The position numbers and the translations under genes are program-made. 64,000 bases of DNA, taken from Cavia porcellus (taxonomy: Eukaryota; Chordata; Mammalia; Rodentia; Caviidae). Within the stretch, counting starts at the first letter, position 1; each line of letters opens with the position of its first letter. Below the pieces are notes generated by a model that was not told the origin of the DNA, did not search any database, and worked only from the letters and a program-made list of their open reading frames with translations. The stretch spans positions 35,308,785 through 35,372,784 of the forward strand of contig NW_026947502.1 in the NCBI RefSeq assembly GCF_034190915.1. The letters run 5' to 3'. Below are positions 43,183-53,808 of the stretch, piece by piece.

Positions 43183-44693
43183 AAATATTTCTGATGATTT
43201 TTTGTATTCTGTTTGCCAGTATCTTGTTGATGATTTTCATCTATACTCAGAAAGATTGACCTGTAGTTCTTTTCTTGGTTGGAAGCTTGTCTAGTTTTGG
43301 GATCAGGGTAATGTTAGTTTTTGTGAATGAATTCAGGAGTACTCCTTCCTCCTTGATTTTGCTGGAGAGTGCAAGGAGGATACTTGGTGTTGGATCTTCC
43401 ATGAGGTCCCGTAGAATACAGCAGTGAATTCATCATGACATAGGCTTCTCTCAACTGGCTGACCTCTTATTATTGCTTCATTTTAACTTCTGATTATTGT
43501 ATAATTAAAAATGGTTAAGTCTTAATGGTTCAGTTTTGGTAATTCATATTCATCTAAGCCTTTCTCCATTTCTTCTGAGTTCTCCAATATTTTAGCTTGT
43601 ATATTTGTGACATAGTTGTTAATTTCTGGATTTCAGCTATGTCCACATATAACCTTTATCATTTCTAATTGCATTGAGTTATGGTTTTTTTTCTTGTTTT
43701 TTGGTAAGGTTTGTCAATATTGCTTATTCTTTCACAGAACCAGGTCTTCAATTAACTGATTCTTTGTATTATCATTTTTAATGTCCCATTTCATTAATTT
43801 CTGCACAGAACTTTGTAATTTCTTTCATGGTACAGGTTTTGGGTTTGGATTGTTTCTGTTGTTCTAGGAACTTGACTGTGTCACTAAGTTATTTGATTTC
43901 ACTCTGTTTTTCTCATGTGGGTGTTCACAGGTATAATCTTCCTTTGAAAGCCTGCTTTCATTGCATCCCATCCTGTACTGGTATACATGTGCTGGCATTT
44001 TCATTTAGTTCCAGGTACTGTCTTATTTCTTCCTTATCTTTTTCTGTGACCACTTAATTGTTTGAACTTGTTGTTTAATTTCCATTTTTGCATAGTTTCT
44101 TTGATTTCTTTTGCTACTGATACCTAATTTATTGCACTGTGATCTGATAACATATATGGTAAAATTTTTTATTCTTTTGCATTTAGTTAAACATGCTTTA
44201 TTAGCTAGGATATGATCTATTTTGGAGACGATATCATGTGCTGCCAGAAACAGTGTGTATTCTGTTTTTTGGGGAACACTCTGCAGATATCTATTAACTT
44301 CACTTATTTAAAAGTTTGGTTCTACTCTGATATTCTTTGTTAATATTTTGCTAATTGTAGTGATGTTTATCTGATCTCTTATGTTCATTAGTATTGGTTT
44401 TATTAAGTTCGGTATATTGTGGCTTTATGCCTATATAATTGTCTCCCTTTTCTATAAATAGCTTTATTGTGCCCTTTTGTGCTGTCTTCTGACTTTTTCA
44501 TTAATTCCAGTTGCTCATATAGTAGTCCACTTTGAGTCTCTAAAAGTTGTTAGATACAATTTTCATGTTTTATTGTTGTTTTTGAGGAGTCTTTCATTAA
44601 CTGGTCAGTAACCACAGCCTGGTCATCTAGATCTGACACAACGTCCTCACATTGGTCACTTCTGCTGCCCAGATTTTCAGTTATGTTTTCAAC

Positions 44694-45036
44694 TGTCTTA
44701 GTTACATTTTACTCCTCACTGAGACAAAATACCTGATGCCCAAAGTTGGGAAAGGAAAGACTTATTTCTTACAGTTTTTGGAGGTTTCAGTCCACACACA
44801 GTTGGCTCCAAGGCAGGGTGGCATGGCGGGGCTGCAGTTCATGGCAGCTGCAAACAGCAAGGCGGAAACCAGCAAGAGAGCAGGTCAAACCTTCTTCTTG
44901 CTGTTACATTGTATGCTGGCTCTACCCCTATGTGGGTGTAGCACTGACACCATCAATCCAGACTACACTATGAACCAATCACAAATGCACAATGCAAACA
45001 CATGAGGCCTGGGGGCCACCAACATAAACCATGACA
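44694..45036 (+). mobile_element. Solo LTR, sister of 41143-41490, 343 bp
   Basis: Begins tgtcttagttac and ends aaaccatgaca. The flanking 5 bp are tcaac (44689-44693) and ttaac (45037-45041), one mismatch. About 85-90% identical by eye to the first copy. It sits within old L1 ORF1 sequence. Confidence 0.92.
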
Positions 45037-45512
45037 TTAACCTTTTGAATTTCATTTGGAACTTGTTATGAACTTCCCTTCTTTTCTATGATTGGTATTT
45101 ATATTTTGCGTCTTTCTTCAGCTCCACTAGATCTTGCCTAGTGTCTTCTCTAGACTTCTTGATCATTTGTTTAATTTGGGCTATTCTCTGTTTAGTTATG
45201 TTTTCCTTGAATTTGCTAAGAACCCTATGGCCCTGTTTTGTTTCCTCCATTGTTACCTTTTCAGACATTTCTGTTGTGTGACTTACGATTTCCTTCCCTG
45301 TGGACTCCCCCCATCCCCATACCAGCTTTGGGGGAATTGGAGTTTTTGAGACACATTTTGCTATTGTTGCCTGTTTATATATTTTTTTTCCTGTGCTGTA
45401 GTTTGCAACTTCTTTTGTCCATTCCTTAATTCTTCAGGGATGAGCCTCACTATTGTTTATAACTCCCAGACAACGTCATACAGAGTTGACCACACTAGCT
45501 ATGTCATCTTGG

Positions 45513-47164
45513 ATATAGTAGTAAAGTCGGTGCCATCAGTAGTGTCAAATATGAACAAATCCTAAAAATCACTCAGGAACCACCCTTAACCTGTGGAAAG
45601 TGGCCTGTGATTTTTGTGTAGACTTTTATGCAGCCTAGATAGTGATCTATGGCAAATTAGACCATCAGTTTCTGCTGGATGTAGGCAACAGTATAAAATC
45701 TCAAGCAGACCACTGGACTAAATTTCATCTCCTTCTGATCAACCCTTCTAAAAATTACACACATCAAATCTGTCTCCCGTAGAATCCAGGTCCTATGACC
45801 TTCATGACCTTAAACTTATGCTTCTTAGGGGATCTCAGGAGATCTGTTTAGCTCTCATGCTTTCCCAGCCTATCTCCCATCATTGTCTCTCATCTTCTTC
45901 CTGTACTGTGGAACAAAACTTTCTCCTGGGTGTCACTCTCATTCTAAGTCATGTAAGTCTTTTGGTTGTCACCTTTCCTGCCCTGTGGCAGGGACATGGC
46001 AGATCCTCTCTCCTCACCCCCAGACTACAGGAGGTACTGGTGTCTGCTGCAGGGGTGGAGCCTCTTTCCTCACCTGCAGAGCCCACCAGGGCCCAGGGTC
46101 TGTGGGGAAAAGTAAGGGAGCGGGGAGTGGACACCCAAGGTGCCCAGCTCATACAAGGGAAACGATGTGATATTTAAGCCTGCAATATTTAAGTCTGACT
46201 CAGTTATTGAAGATATCTTTTTGATTATGTGTGGTGCTGTCATTAGTTTACCTTAGATTGTAAGTACCTATGTGAACAACATTAGGAAAGTTACTTTTAA
46301 ATGTATCTTCAGTGTATGTTTGAGAACTGTATAATGTAACCATTTATTGTATTGCTGTTCAAGTGACCTTTGATAAGTTTATTTTAAAAACATCTAACTA
46401 AATTTGTATAACATTTTTTCCTCTTTTTAAAACCAGTCATGTTAGCTGGTCATAAATTATAAATTAACATTGAGTGAATGTCTTCAACAAACTGCATTTG
46501 TGAAAACAGCAAAATATAAGAATATCACTCTCAGATCTTTTCCCATCTGTTCCCCTGGAAGCAAGCTATGAAACCTAGAAAGTATTTTCTGACCTTCTCC
46601 TGAATTATTTCCAAGTGTGTCACGTGTGAGGTGTCTTTCTTAAACCTAGAAGACAAGAAAATCTTTATCCTTAAAGACACAGAGATTCTAAGGGGAATCT
46701 GAACCACAGAATTTATTAAGTTCCCTGCAGTGTATTACCATTGATCATCTCCCCCTTTGTCTAATTACAGTTCTCCCAAAACCTAAGCATAAAACATACA
46801 AGCTAACCTGTTCCTTTGGGTATTTGTGTCTGAAGGCTCCTATGGCACGTGTTAATTTGCATATTTTCTACAGGCATGTCAGTCACGAATATAGCAAAGC
46901 TTCTCTTGAATTCTTACCAAAATCTCTAAAAAAGGTGGTCTATATTGAAATCCTCAGTTTCCTAATTATAAGGGGTCAGATCCAGGAGGCTTCAAGAGAA
47001 GTGGACAGCATCTTCTGCAATTTTTCCCTTTAGAAACTAAGCTTCTTTCTTTGATCATAAAATAAACCATGAAGCTTGATGCTAAATGCAAGAAGCCAGA
47101 CACAAAAAGGGCAAATTTTGTATGATTTTATTTAAAGGAAATGTGTAAAATCAGCAAATTCCGA
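45513..47164. other. Unassigned sequence, 1.65 kb
   Basis: The part at 45830-46180 is GC-richer and may be more 5'UTR of the adjacent old L1, but I see no clear landmark. No gene recognised. Confidence 0.4.
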
Positions 47165-48109
47165 CTTTCAGAAAGATGGCAGAACAGTAAGCAGCAGAGT
47201 TAACAGCCTCTCAGAGAAATAGTCCTGATGCTGGAATATAGCATCATGGGGAAGACAAGAAGGAAGGAGGTGGGTCCCCTCTGCCCAGGAAGAACCTAAA
47301 GTGAGAAATGAAGCCACAGATAGAGTAAAAAATAAAACCTTAAAGAAGGTGGTAGCTGGTGGCACCTTCACCCAGCGCCGGACCCCCTGTGTGAGAGGAG
47401 CAGTTGAAACCTGGCGATGCACAGTCACAGTCATGGTGATAGTGTTGACTGACAGGCACGAAGTCCTCTGTAAAGATATGCAGCGGTGGAGGGGGCACAG
47501 ACACGGAAGACTGCACTGGCTGGCAGTGAGCGCAGAGGACTTGGTCCTCCCATGGAAGAAAGTGATTGGCTGAGAGCTATTTTGGAGCCGGGCTGGATAA
47601 GCCTGGAACCAGAACTGCAGCTGGCTCCCTCCAGCAGTTTCTAACTGGGAGCAGACTGCTGGAAATTGGAAACTGCTTGGACTGAGTTCACTCCTGTGCA
47701 CATTATAACAACCATTGCTGAGGTTTCCCTAAATCTATCCTGAACTAAATGGGGCTGGAGGTGGCGGTCAGCCCTGTCCCCATGCACACTCTACACAGTG
47801 GGTGCTCCCTGCTGTTAACCAGCTTGGTAGGGAAGCTGCAGCCTGCCTCAACCCTGCAGGTACTCTACTAACTGTGAGCCAAAGCAGGCTGGGAAAAGCA
47901 GCAGATAGCCAGGCACCAGCACACCCAGTGGTCACCATCAGATATCTGCAGCCAGCACTTGCTAGAAAAATCAGTCTCTGGCCTCCAACCCAAGAAGTTC
48001 TGGTCCAGGAGATGTAAACTCAGAACAGACTGGGAGTCGCACACCTGAAGTTCCTGAAGCAGCAGCAACTGCAAAAAAGAAACAACTTCAAGAGGCTAAA
48101 AAAGAACTT

Positions 48110-48990
48110 AGAACAGAAATACTATTACAGGTAAAAAAAGAAATGAGAAACATAGTAAAAGAATTGCTAAGTACCTCCAAAGAAGATGTAGATGGAAGAA
48201 TAGAGGAGCATGGGAAAATGAAGGAGACCTTAAATGAAGAATATAAAAAAAGAGAATACATGAAACAAATTCAAAGAGATTACCAGAAAATTAAAAACTA
48301 TTGAAAGCTGACAAAACCACTTGAAAGAAACTAAAGACAGACTTTCAGACTTTGAAGACAGATTTACAGCTTGCAGTCATGAAAGCTAAGATCTCTTAAA
48401 AATAACAACAAACCAGGAAGTAACAATTTAAAGGCTACAAGATGAAGAAGAATAATTTAAGAATAATAAATGTAAGTGAAAAAACAGAGGTTAACACAAA
48501 TGAAGTACAAAGGTTATTTACAGAAATAATTTCAGAAAACTTCCCAAGCATAGGAGAAGGAAATGATGTCAGATATGTGAGGTATATAGAACTCCAGCCA
48601 GCCATAACCAAAATAAATCTATACCAAGATATACAATAATCAAGATCTCCAAAATTCAACATAAGAACAGAATATTAAAAGCTGTTAGAGAGAAGAAACA
48701 GATCACCTATAAAGGAAAACTCATCAGAATCACAACAGACCTCTTGACACAAACCATTAAATCAAGAAGAACTTGGAGTGAAGTATTCAAGTCCTGAAAG
48801 AAAACAACTTCCAACCCAGGTTGATGTACCCTGAAAAACTATCTTTCAAAATTAATGGAAAAAACAAGATACTTCCATGATAAAGAACAACTGAAAGAAT
48901 TCATAACCACCAAACCAGCCATACAAAAAATACTGAAGGACATTCTAGAGAGAGAGAGAGAGAGAGAGAGAAAAAACACGGTTTCAGGAA
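48110..48990 (+). pseudogene. LINE-1 ORF1, frameshifted
   Basis: Coiled-coil and RRM codons are recognisable in changing frames: aaagaaatgagaaacatagt onwards, NLRIINVSEKTEVNTNEVQRL with TEIISENFPSIGEGNDV at 48439-48560, ITYKGKL at about 48700 and the ILKDILE end at about 48925. Several single-base indels and stops; non-functional. Confidence 0.8.
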
Positions 48991-49579
48991 TAGTAGCAGA
49001 GGGGGGTCACTGAGTGGGACAGACAATTGAATGAAAGGGAAAAGTAGGCAACCAATGGCAGGAAAAGATGACGGCAGAGATGAAGCAGAGAATGTTGGTC
49101 ATAATTGCTAATATAGATGGCCTCAATTCACCAATAAAAAGAAACAGGCAGAGTGGATCAGGAGACAAGGTCTATCAATATGCTTTAACAAGAAACACAT
49201 TTAACCCCAAAGGGGGTTCATAGACTAAAAGTCAAAGGAGAGAAAAAAATGCTTTATGTGACAGGGAACCAGAAAGAAGTGGGGTAATGTGCCCATCAGT
49301 TTCAAACTGGTTAGAAAGCCATGGCACTTTTATACAATGGAAAGCTACTCAGCTGTAAAGAAAGATAACCCCCAGGCTCTTGTAGGTAAGTGGATACAAC
49401 TTGAGATCATGCTCAGGGGTGAAATGTTTCAGAGTCACATAGGTGAATAACGTGTTGTCTCCCTAGCGTAAAAACTAAAGGAGTTATTGGGATCCAAAGT
49501 GCACAATACATCCTGTGAAGGTGAAAGGGGAGGGTGTGTCTAAAAAGGAAAGGCAGTGACAACTGTTAATCTATTATAG

Positions 49580-50090
49580 TGATTTGAAACCTGTATATTT
49601 TTTTTTTTTGTCTAATCTTATTATACTTGATGGCATGGACAGCCATCATTCCAACGATAATAAAATATATTATGGTGGCCATTTTTGATTTCCTGTTAGC
49701 TTGATTTGAAGCCCTGTATTGTTTTCTTTGTTTTGTTTTGACTAATTTTATTCTACTTTGTTTTGTTTGACTGTATTATGTCTGATGATACAGGCAACTA
49801 CTTTGGAGACAATAAGATGCATTATGGTACCCATTGTTCTTTTACCATTACCTTCTTTTGAAGTCATGTACTGTTTCCATTGTTTTGTTTTTATTCTGTA
49901 CTATTTTGTTTGCTTTTATTATGCCTGATGGTATGGGCAGTTCCTTTGAAGATAACAAGAGGTACTATGGGAGCTATTATTGATCTCTTTGTATTTTGTT
50001 TTTAAGTCATGTACCATATTTGTCCTTTTGTTTTGATTGACTCTATTCTGTTTTATTTTGTTTGGTTTTATTGTCTTCAAAATAAAAAAA
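49580..50090. repeat. Diverged tandem units of about 150 bp in an L1 3'UTR
   Basis: The series tttgttttgttttgactaat, then attatgtctgatgatacagg, ctactttggagacaataaga and attatggtacccattgttc recurs roughly three times with changes (for example tattatgcctgatggtatgg). The same kind of units, reversed, occurs in the 3'UTRs at 4400-5500 and 6610-7515. Confidence 0.7.
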
Positions 50091-50110
50091 GAATAAAGGA
50101 GCCAAATTCA

Positions 50111-50384
50111 TAGAGACAGAAGAAAAGTTATCAGGAACTAATCAAAGGTGACAGAATTTATTAAGCTTCTGTTTAGGATGATGAAAAATTTTGGAAGTGA
50201 ATAGTTTTGATAGTTGCCTAGCATTGTGAATAGACTTATTGTTCTTGAATTGTGCCTTAAAATTATTAAAGTGCTGTCTTATCTGATGTAAGTTTTACCA
50301 CAATAAAAATAACAAAAAAAATCTCTAAAGTTTCTAAGAGTAAATATATTCTACTAGAGGCTAACTTGAGGAATTGAAGGATGC
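50111..50384. other. Unassigned sequence
   Basis: Nothing nameable. Confidence 0.4.
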
Positions 50385-50515
50385 TTATTTGGTCTTGCTG
50401 GATTATAAACTACTTGAGGGCAGGACTTTATTTAGTCACTGTAAATGCCTCCATGTCTATTATAGTGTCTTGGACATAGAAAGACTCAGTGAATCCTGGC
50501 TGAATTGATTTAAAT
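50385..50515 (+). mobile_element. L2 (LINE-2) 3'-end fragment
   Basis: Phrases in L2 order: attataaactacttgagggcaggac, tttatttagtcactgtaaatg and agtgtcttggacatagaaagactcagtgaatcc. Ancient mammalian repeat. Confidence 0.65.
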
Positions 50516-52542
50516 GGCAGCCTACAGGATTTTTCAATTTAATTCATCCTTGGAGGAAAGGAGTAAGTGGATTTTCTGATCAAATTCAGAGGACGCTTTT
50601 AAAGGCTTGTTTTCTCAGAACAGTGTGTGTGAACTTGCCAGTGTTTGACTGCAGGCTGGCTGCTTAAAAAGCTTGAGAAAGAGCCAGGAAAAGCAATAAG
50701 AGAGAAGTGATAGGTTGCGGGGTGAATGATCAGAATTCAATCTAGTGTGCAGTGCTGGAAAAGGGATGTTCAAAGGTTAATAGCACAAAGATATTGCCTT
50801 TGAAAAGAACATTCTTTGAAAGACTCAAAAAGGACACGGAACAAACTTGATTGGAATTGATTGTACAGAATCTCGGCTGTTTGGAAAAGAAAGACAAGGG
50901 AAAGCCCTGAGAATGGATAATATTCCCCATTCACCGTGCAAAATGCAAGTGACAGAAGCAGCCAATGCTTAAAGCAGCTGAATTTTCTCAAAATTTATTT
51001 AAAAACACTTTTCTTGGAGTCTTCCCTTTGACACAAATGATGTCAATATGCACAAAAAAGAAAGTCTTTTCTGGGAGGCTACACCTTGGGCAATGCAATG
51101 TAGTATCTAGATTTTGCAAGGCAGACAAATATTCTGCTTTTGAATTGGAGTTTAATCAAGTAACTTTGACTTTAGATCTTTTTTGAAAAGTAATATATAA
51201 AATTCTCTTAAAAATTCAAACAATGGCTAAAAGTTTACAGAGTTAAAATGAAAAACCTTATATGTTTTTTAAACAGAGGCGTCTATTGGTAAGATTTGGC
51301 ACATATTCTTGTAAATGATTTTCTTCTATTTATCTATGCAATTACAGAAATAGCTTTTGTTTTTTAATTATCAAATAAAGTGGATCAAGCTGAAATCTAT
51401 CTTTTGAGTTTTTGTAAGCACCTAACTTACAGAGAAGAAAACAATAGGAATAGAGACTTTATATAATCTACAAAACTGAAACCTAATGTTTATATAATGA
51501 GAAATTGACTGCAGATATGGATATTTTTAAAGGATTGAAACTTTAACAGGCGATTTCCAAATTCTTTGTGTAAAAGCTGTGGAAGTTTACATAACCATAA
51601 AGCAATAGGGAACATTCTACACATTGCTTATAAAAAATCCCACAGTTTTAAAGTCAGGTCTCTACACTCACATAACAAAAGTGCAGACAATTTATTTTTC
51701 TTTGTCTGGTTGATCCTTTGAAAAACCAACACCTTTTGTATAGTTTTAATTTTGCATTTTCCTTCATCCTTTATTCAATGAAGTAAGGAATTGCAGTTGA
51801 ATAAATTAGCCAATCTCAAACATGCATAATATTAAAGTAAGATATTTGAAAATCTAAAGTCCCCACAAAAACAAATTAGCTTAAGAATTTTCATGTAAGT
51901 CATTACCCTCAAATTAGAGCTTGGTTGTACTGTGGTGGGTAAGAAGGGAAGGCACCCGGGTAGTTCTCTCTAAATTATTTTCTAATCATTATGTTACAGA
52001 TTTTAAAAATATTATTCTAGCTTTATAGATATCTGTGTTTCACTTGAAAAAATTCTTTAGATTGTTTTGCTTGTACAGAGCGCTCTCTCTTTGATAATTT
52101 GACCTGTTGGTATACAGATGGCTACTGCTATGCCCCTTCTCTTATGGAATGTCTTTCTATTTCAAACGGTGGAGATTCTGTGCAGATTCTGTACATCCCT
52201 GGAGCTCAGTCCTCCTGAGTTCAAAATGGCTGAATGGACGTGGGGCAGGGAGTTCAACTGGATTTGGGGACTGAATTCTGCTTGATTCCATGCCAGCTAA
52301 ATTTTGGTTAGAGAATCATTGGTGTCTGGCAAAATATAAATGTCAATGATCAGTATCAGTTTTGTTCCCTTCTCCTCTCCTCCTTCCTATGATTTCCATA
52401 TAAATGACTGCCAACGTATGACATTCTGCTTTTTTAAAACAAGATAATAATAATGATGGATGTATCATTATTGTGATGCATATGGTTATTTCTGGTTACT
52501 TTAAAGATAAATCTTACTCTTTGTGTGTGGACAACTCAGCGT
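50516..52542. other. Unassigned sequence, 2 kb
   Basis: Free of recognisable young repeats; could be intronic. No open frame with family features. Confidence 0.5.
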
Positions 52543-52717
52543 TACAGTAGTACCTCGGTTTATGAGTGCAATTCATTCCGCGATTCTGGGGAGGATAGCT
52601 GTGGTTGTTTGTCATCCAATGTGAAGTTCACAAATGACGCAAAATTTTGTCAAATATTTCTGTTTTCCAACAGTATTGTTCTTAAACAGAACCATTCCTA
52701 ACTGAGGTATTACTGTA
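52543..52717. mobile_element. TcMar-like MITE (non-autonomous DNA transposon), 175 bp
   Basis: The ends are inverted copies: tacagtagtacctcggtt at the left and, on the other strand, tacagtaatacctcagtt at the right (two mismatches in 18), each starting with TA as expected of mariner/Tigger insertions. There is no transposase coding. Known families with cagtggtacctcggtt ends are ancient in mammals. Confidence 0.75.
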
Positions 52718-53732
52718 TTTCCCATTCTTTTTGGCCAGGGGAAAATGCTTATGTTGTGTCCTTGGCAGAACCAGATAAACAAAGAAGTTTGTTGGATGCA
52801 GTGGGAGATTGTTTTATGGTTTTGTTTTTGTTGTTTTGTCTTTTAGCCAAACTACCTGATATCAAGGGAGCTGATTCTCGATGAGCTTATTTAAAGCCAT
52901 CAAGGTGTATGAGGACAGACTGAAAGGCAGATCAAGCAAAACAAGTAAGCCTGTTAATGATCTATGCATATGGTATTTTATAGCTTCCATAATGTACCTA
53001 ATGGCTTTTACTTTTTGTAAACTGCAGTCAGAGAATCACAGCAAAGCCAACTTGGATGGCAAGAGATGGAGGCTGTATTAAACCAAAGATGTTTAAAAAT
53101 GTCTGGAAATGTAAATTATGACTGCATTTGTTAACGAGGTTGCTATTTTTAAAGACACACACTAATGCAACCAATCTGTTTCATAGCTCAAGGTGACTTC
53201 TTTCCTATTGCATGCTCTCTCTTTCTTCTTCTTGCACATTTCTTTTTTCTTTTTTTTTTTTTTTCTTCTGGCAGAGTCCACTCAGATATCTCAATTGGGC
53301 TAGGGAGTACAGATTAGGAAGTGTGCTTGGTTTTTCTGTATTGGTTATTTATAAAAAGAAGTTATAGAGATCTTCCAACTAGAGCCCTAGAGGTCACCAC
53401 CTGCCAAGTCATCACATTCAGAAAGGCTCAGGTAAATAGGAACACTGCTACAGGACTGTGGACACAGGTGCCTTTAACTAATTTATAGAGCTAAATAACT
53501 CAGTTAATATCTCTGGTATTGTACTTATTCTATAAAGTGAGATGTGGGGAGTCTGGTAGAATTAGTACACGAGCACAATCCCTATGGAAATTAATTTACA
53601 GTATTGAAATTACAAATGCATAAACTTTCAGATTTAGCAATCTCACTTTTTGAGAATTCATATAAGTTTGTGGAATGACATACATATAAGGATATTCGTT
53701 GCTACTTCGTTAGTATTATGTATGAAAAGCTT
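52718..53732. other. Mostly unassigned sequence
   Basis: It contains the weak exon-like segment listed separately, and a T-rich run at 53245-53265. Confidence 0.4.
52847..52944 (+). other. Exon-like segment, weak
   Basis: A T-rich tract ending in gtcttttag precedes it, and aacaagtaagcc, a good donor-like site, ends it. All three frames have stops, so if transcribed it would be untranslated or a terminal exon. Such coincidences are common by chance. Confidence 0.15.
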
Positions 53733-53808
53733 GGGGCTGGAGATGTACTTTAGTAGTGCAATATGTGGTTGGCAAGCAAAAGGCAACAAACAAACAAACA
53801 AACAAACA
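53733..53808 (+). mobile_element. ID SINE, degraded, with (CAAA)n tail
   Basis: ggggctggagatgtactttag, then a ggttggcaagcaaaaggc end and five to six CAAA units. Confidence 0.75.

Larger units (their letters stand above)
41690..45512 (-). mobile_element. Old LINE-1, internally deleted, with later insertions
   Basis: Sense order from the right: 5'UTR/ORF1 start (45512-45037), ORF1 coiled-coil part (about 44690-44480), ORF2 endonuclease to RT (about 44480-42540) and then, after a jump near 42525, the extreme ORF2 end (42330-42520) and 3'UTR (41690-42330). Two segments are missing: the ORF1 C-terminal domain, and the ORF2 region between RT and the C-terminus. RT landmarks in antisense, such as tgccatctgcaaataatga (42556-42574), are clear. 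A B1 (43018) and a solo LTR (44694) are later insertions. No frame is intact. Confidence 0.8.
47165..50110 (+). mobile_element. LINE-1 with most of ORF2 deleted
   Basis: The order is 5'UTR (47165-48110, start agaaagatggcagaacag), ORF1 (48110-48990, frameshifted), a (GA)n run at 48949-48972, the ORF2 start (about 49090-49285, with ggcctcaattcaccaataaa), then a direct jump at about 49286 to the ORF2 end (about 49287-49480, cttttatacaatggaaagct), the 3'UTR with quasi-repeats (49500-50090) and a poly(A). The lost portion is most of endonuclease and all of RT. No clear target-site duplication was found. Confidence 0.85.

Noticed and set aside
41143..45036. One provirus bounded by two LTRs
   Set aside because: The DNA between is old L1 with B1, not retroviral, and each LTR has its own 5-bp target-site duplication.
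45818..46177. Overlapping frames in a GC-richer patch
   Set aside because: They exist on both strands, have no motif and no splice context; explained by local base composition.
47168..47701. A 177-codon minus-strand frame
   Set aside because: It is antisense to the 5'UTR of the plus-strand L1. No recognisable domain; antisense L1 5'UTR frames are a known by-product.
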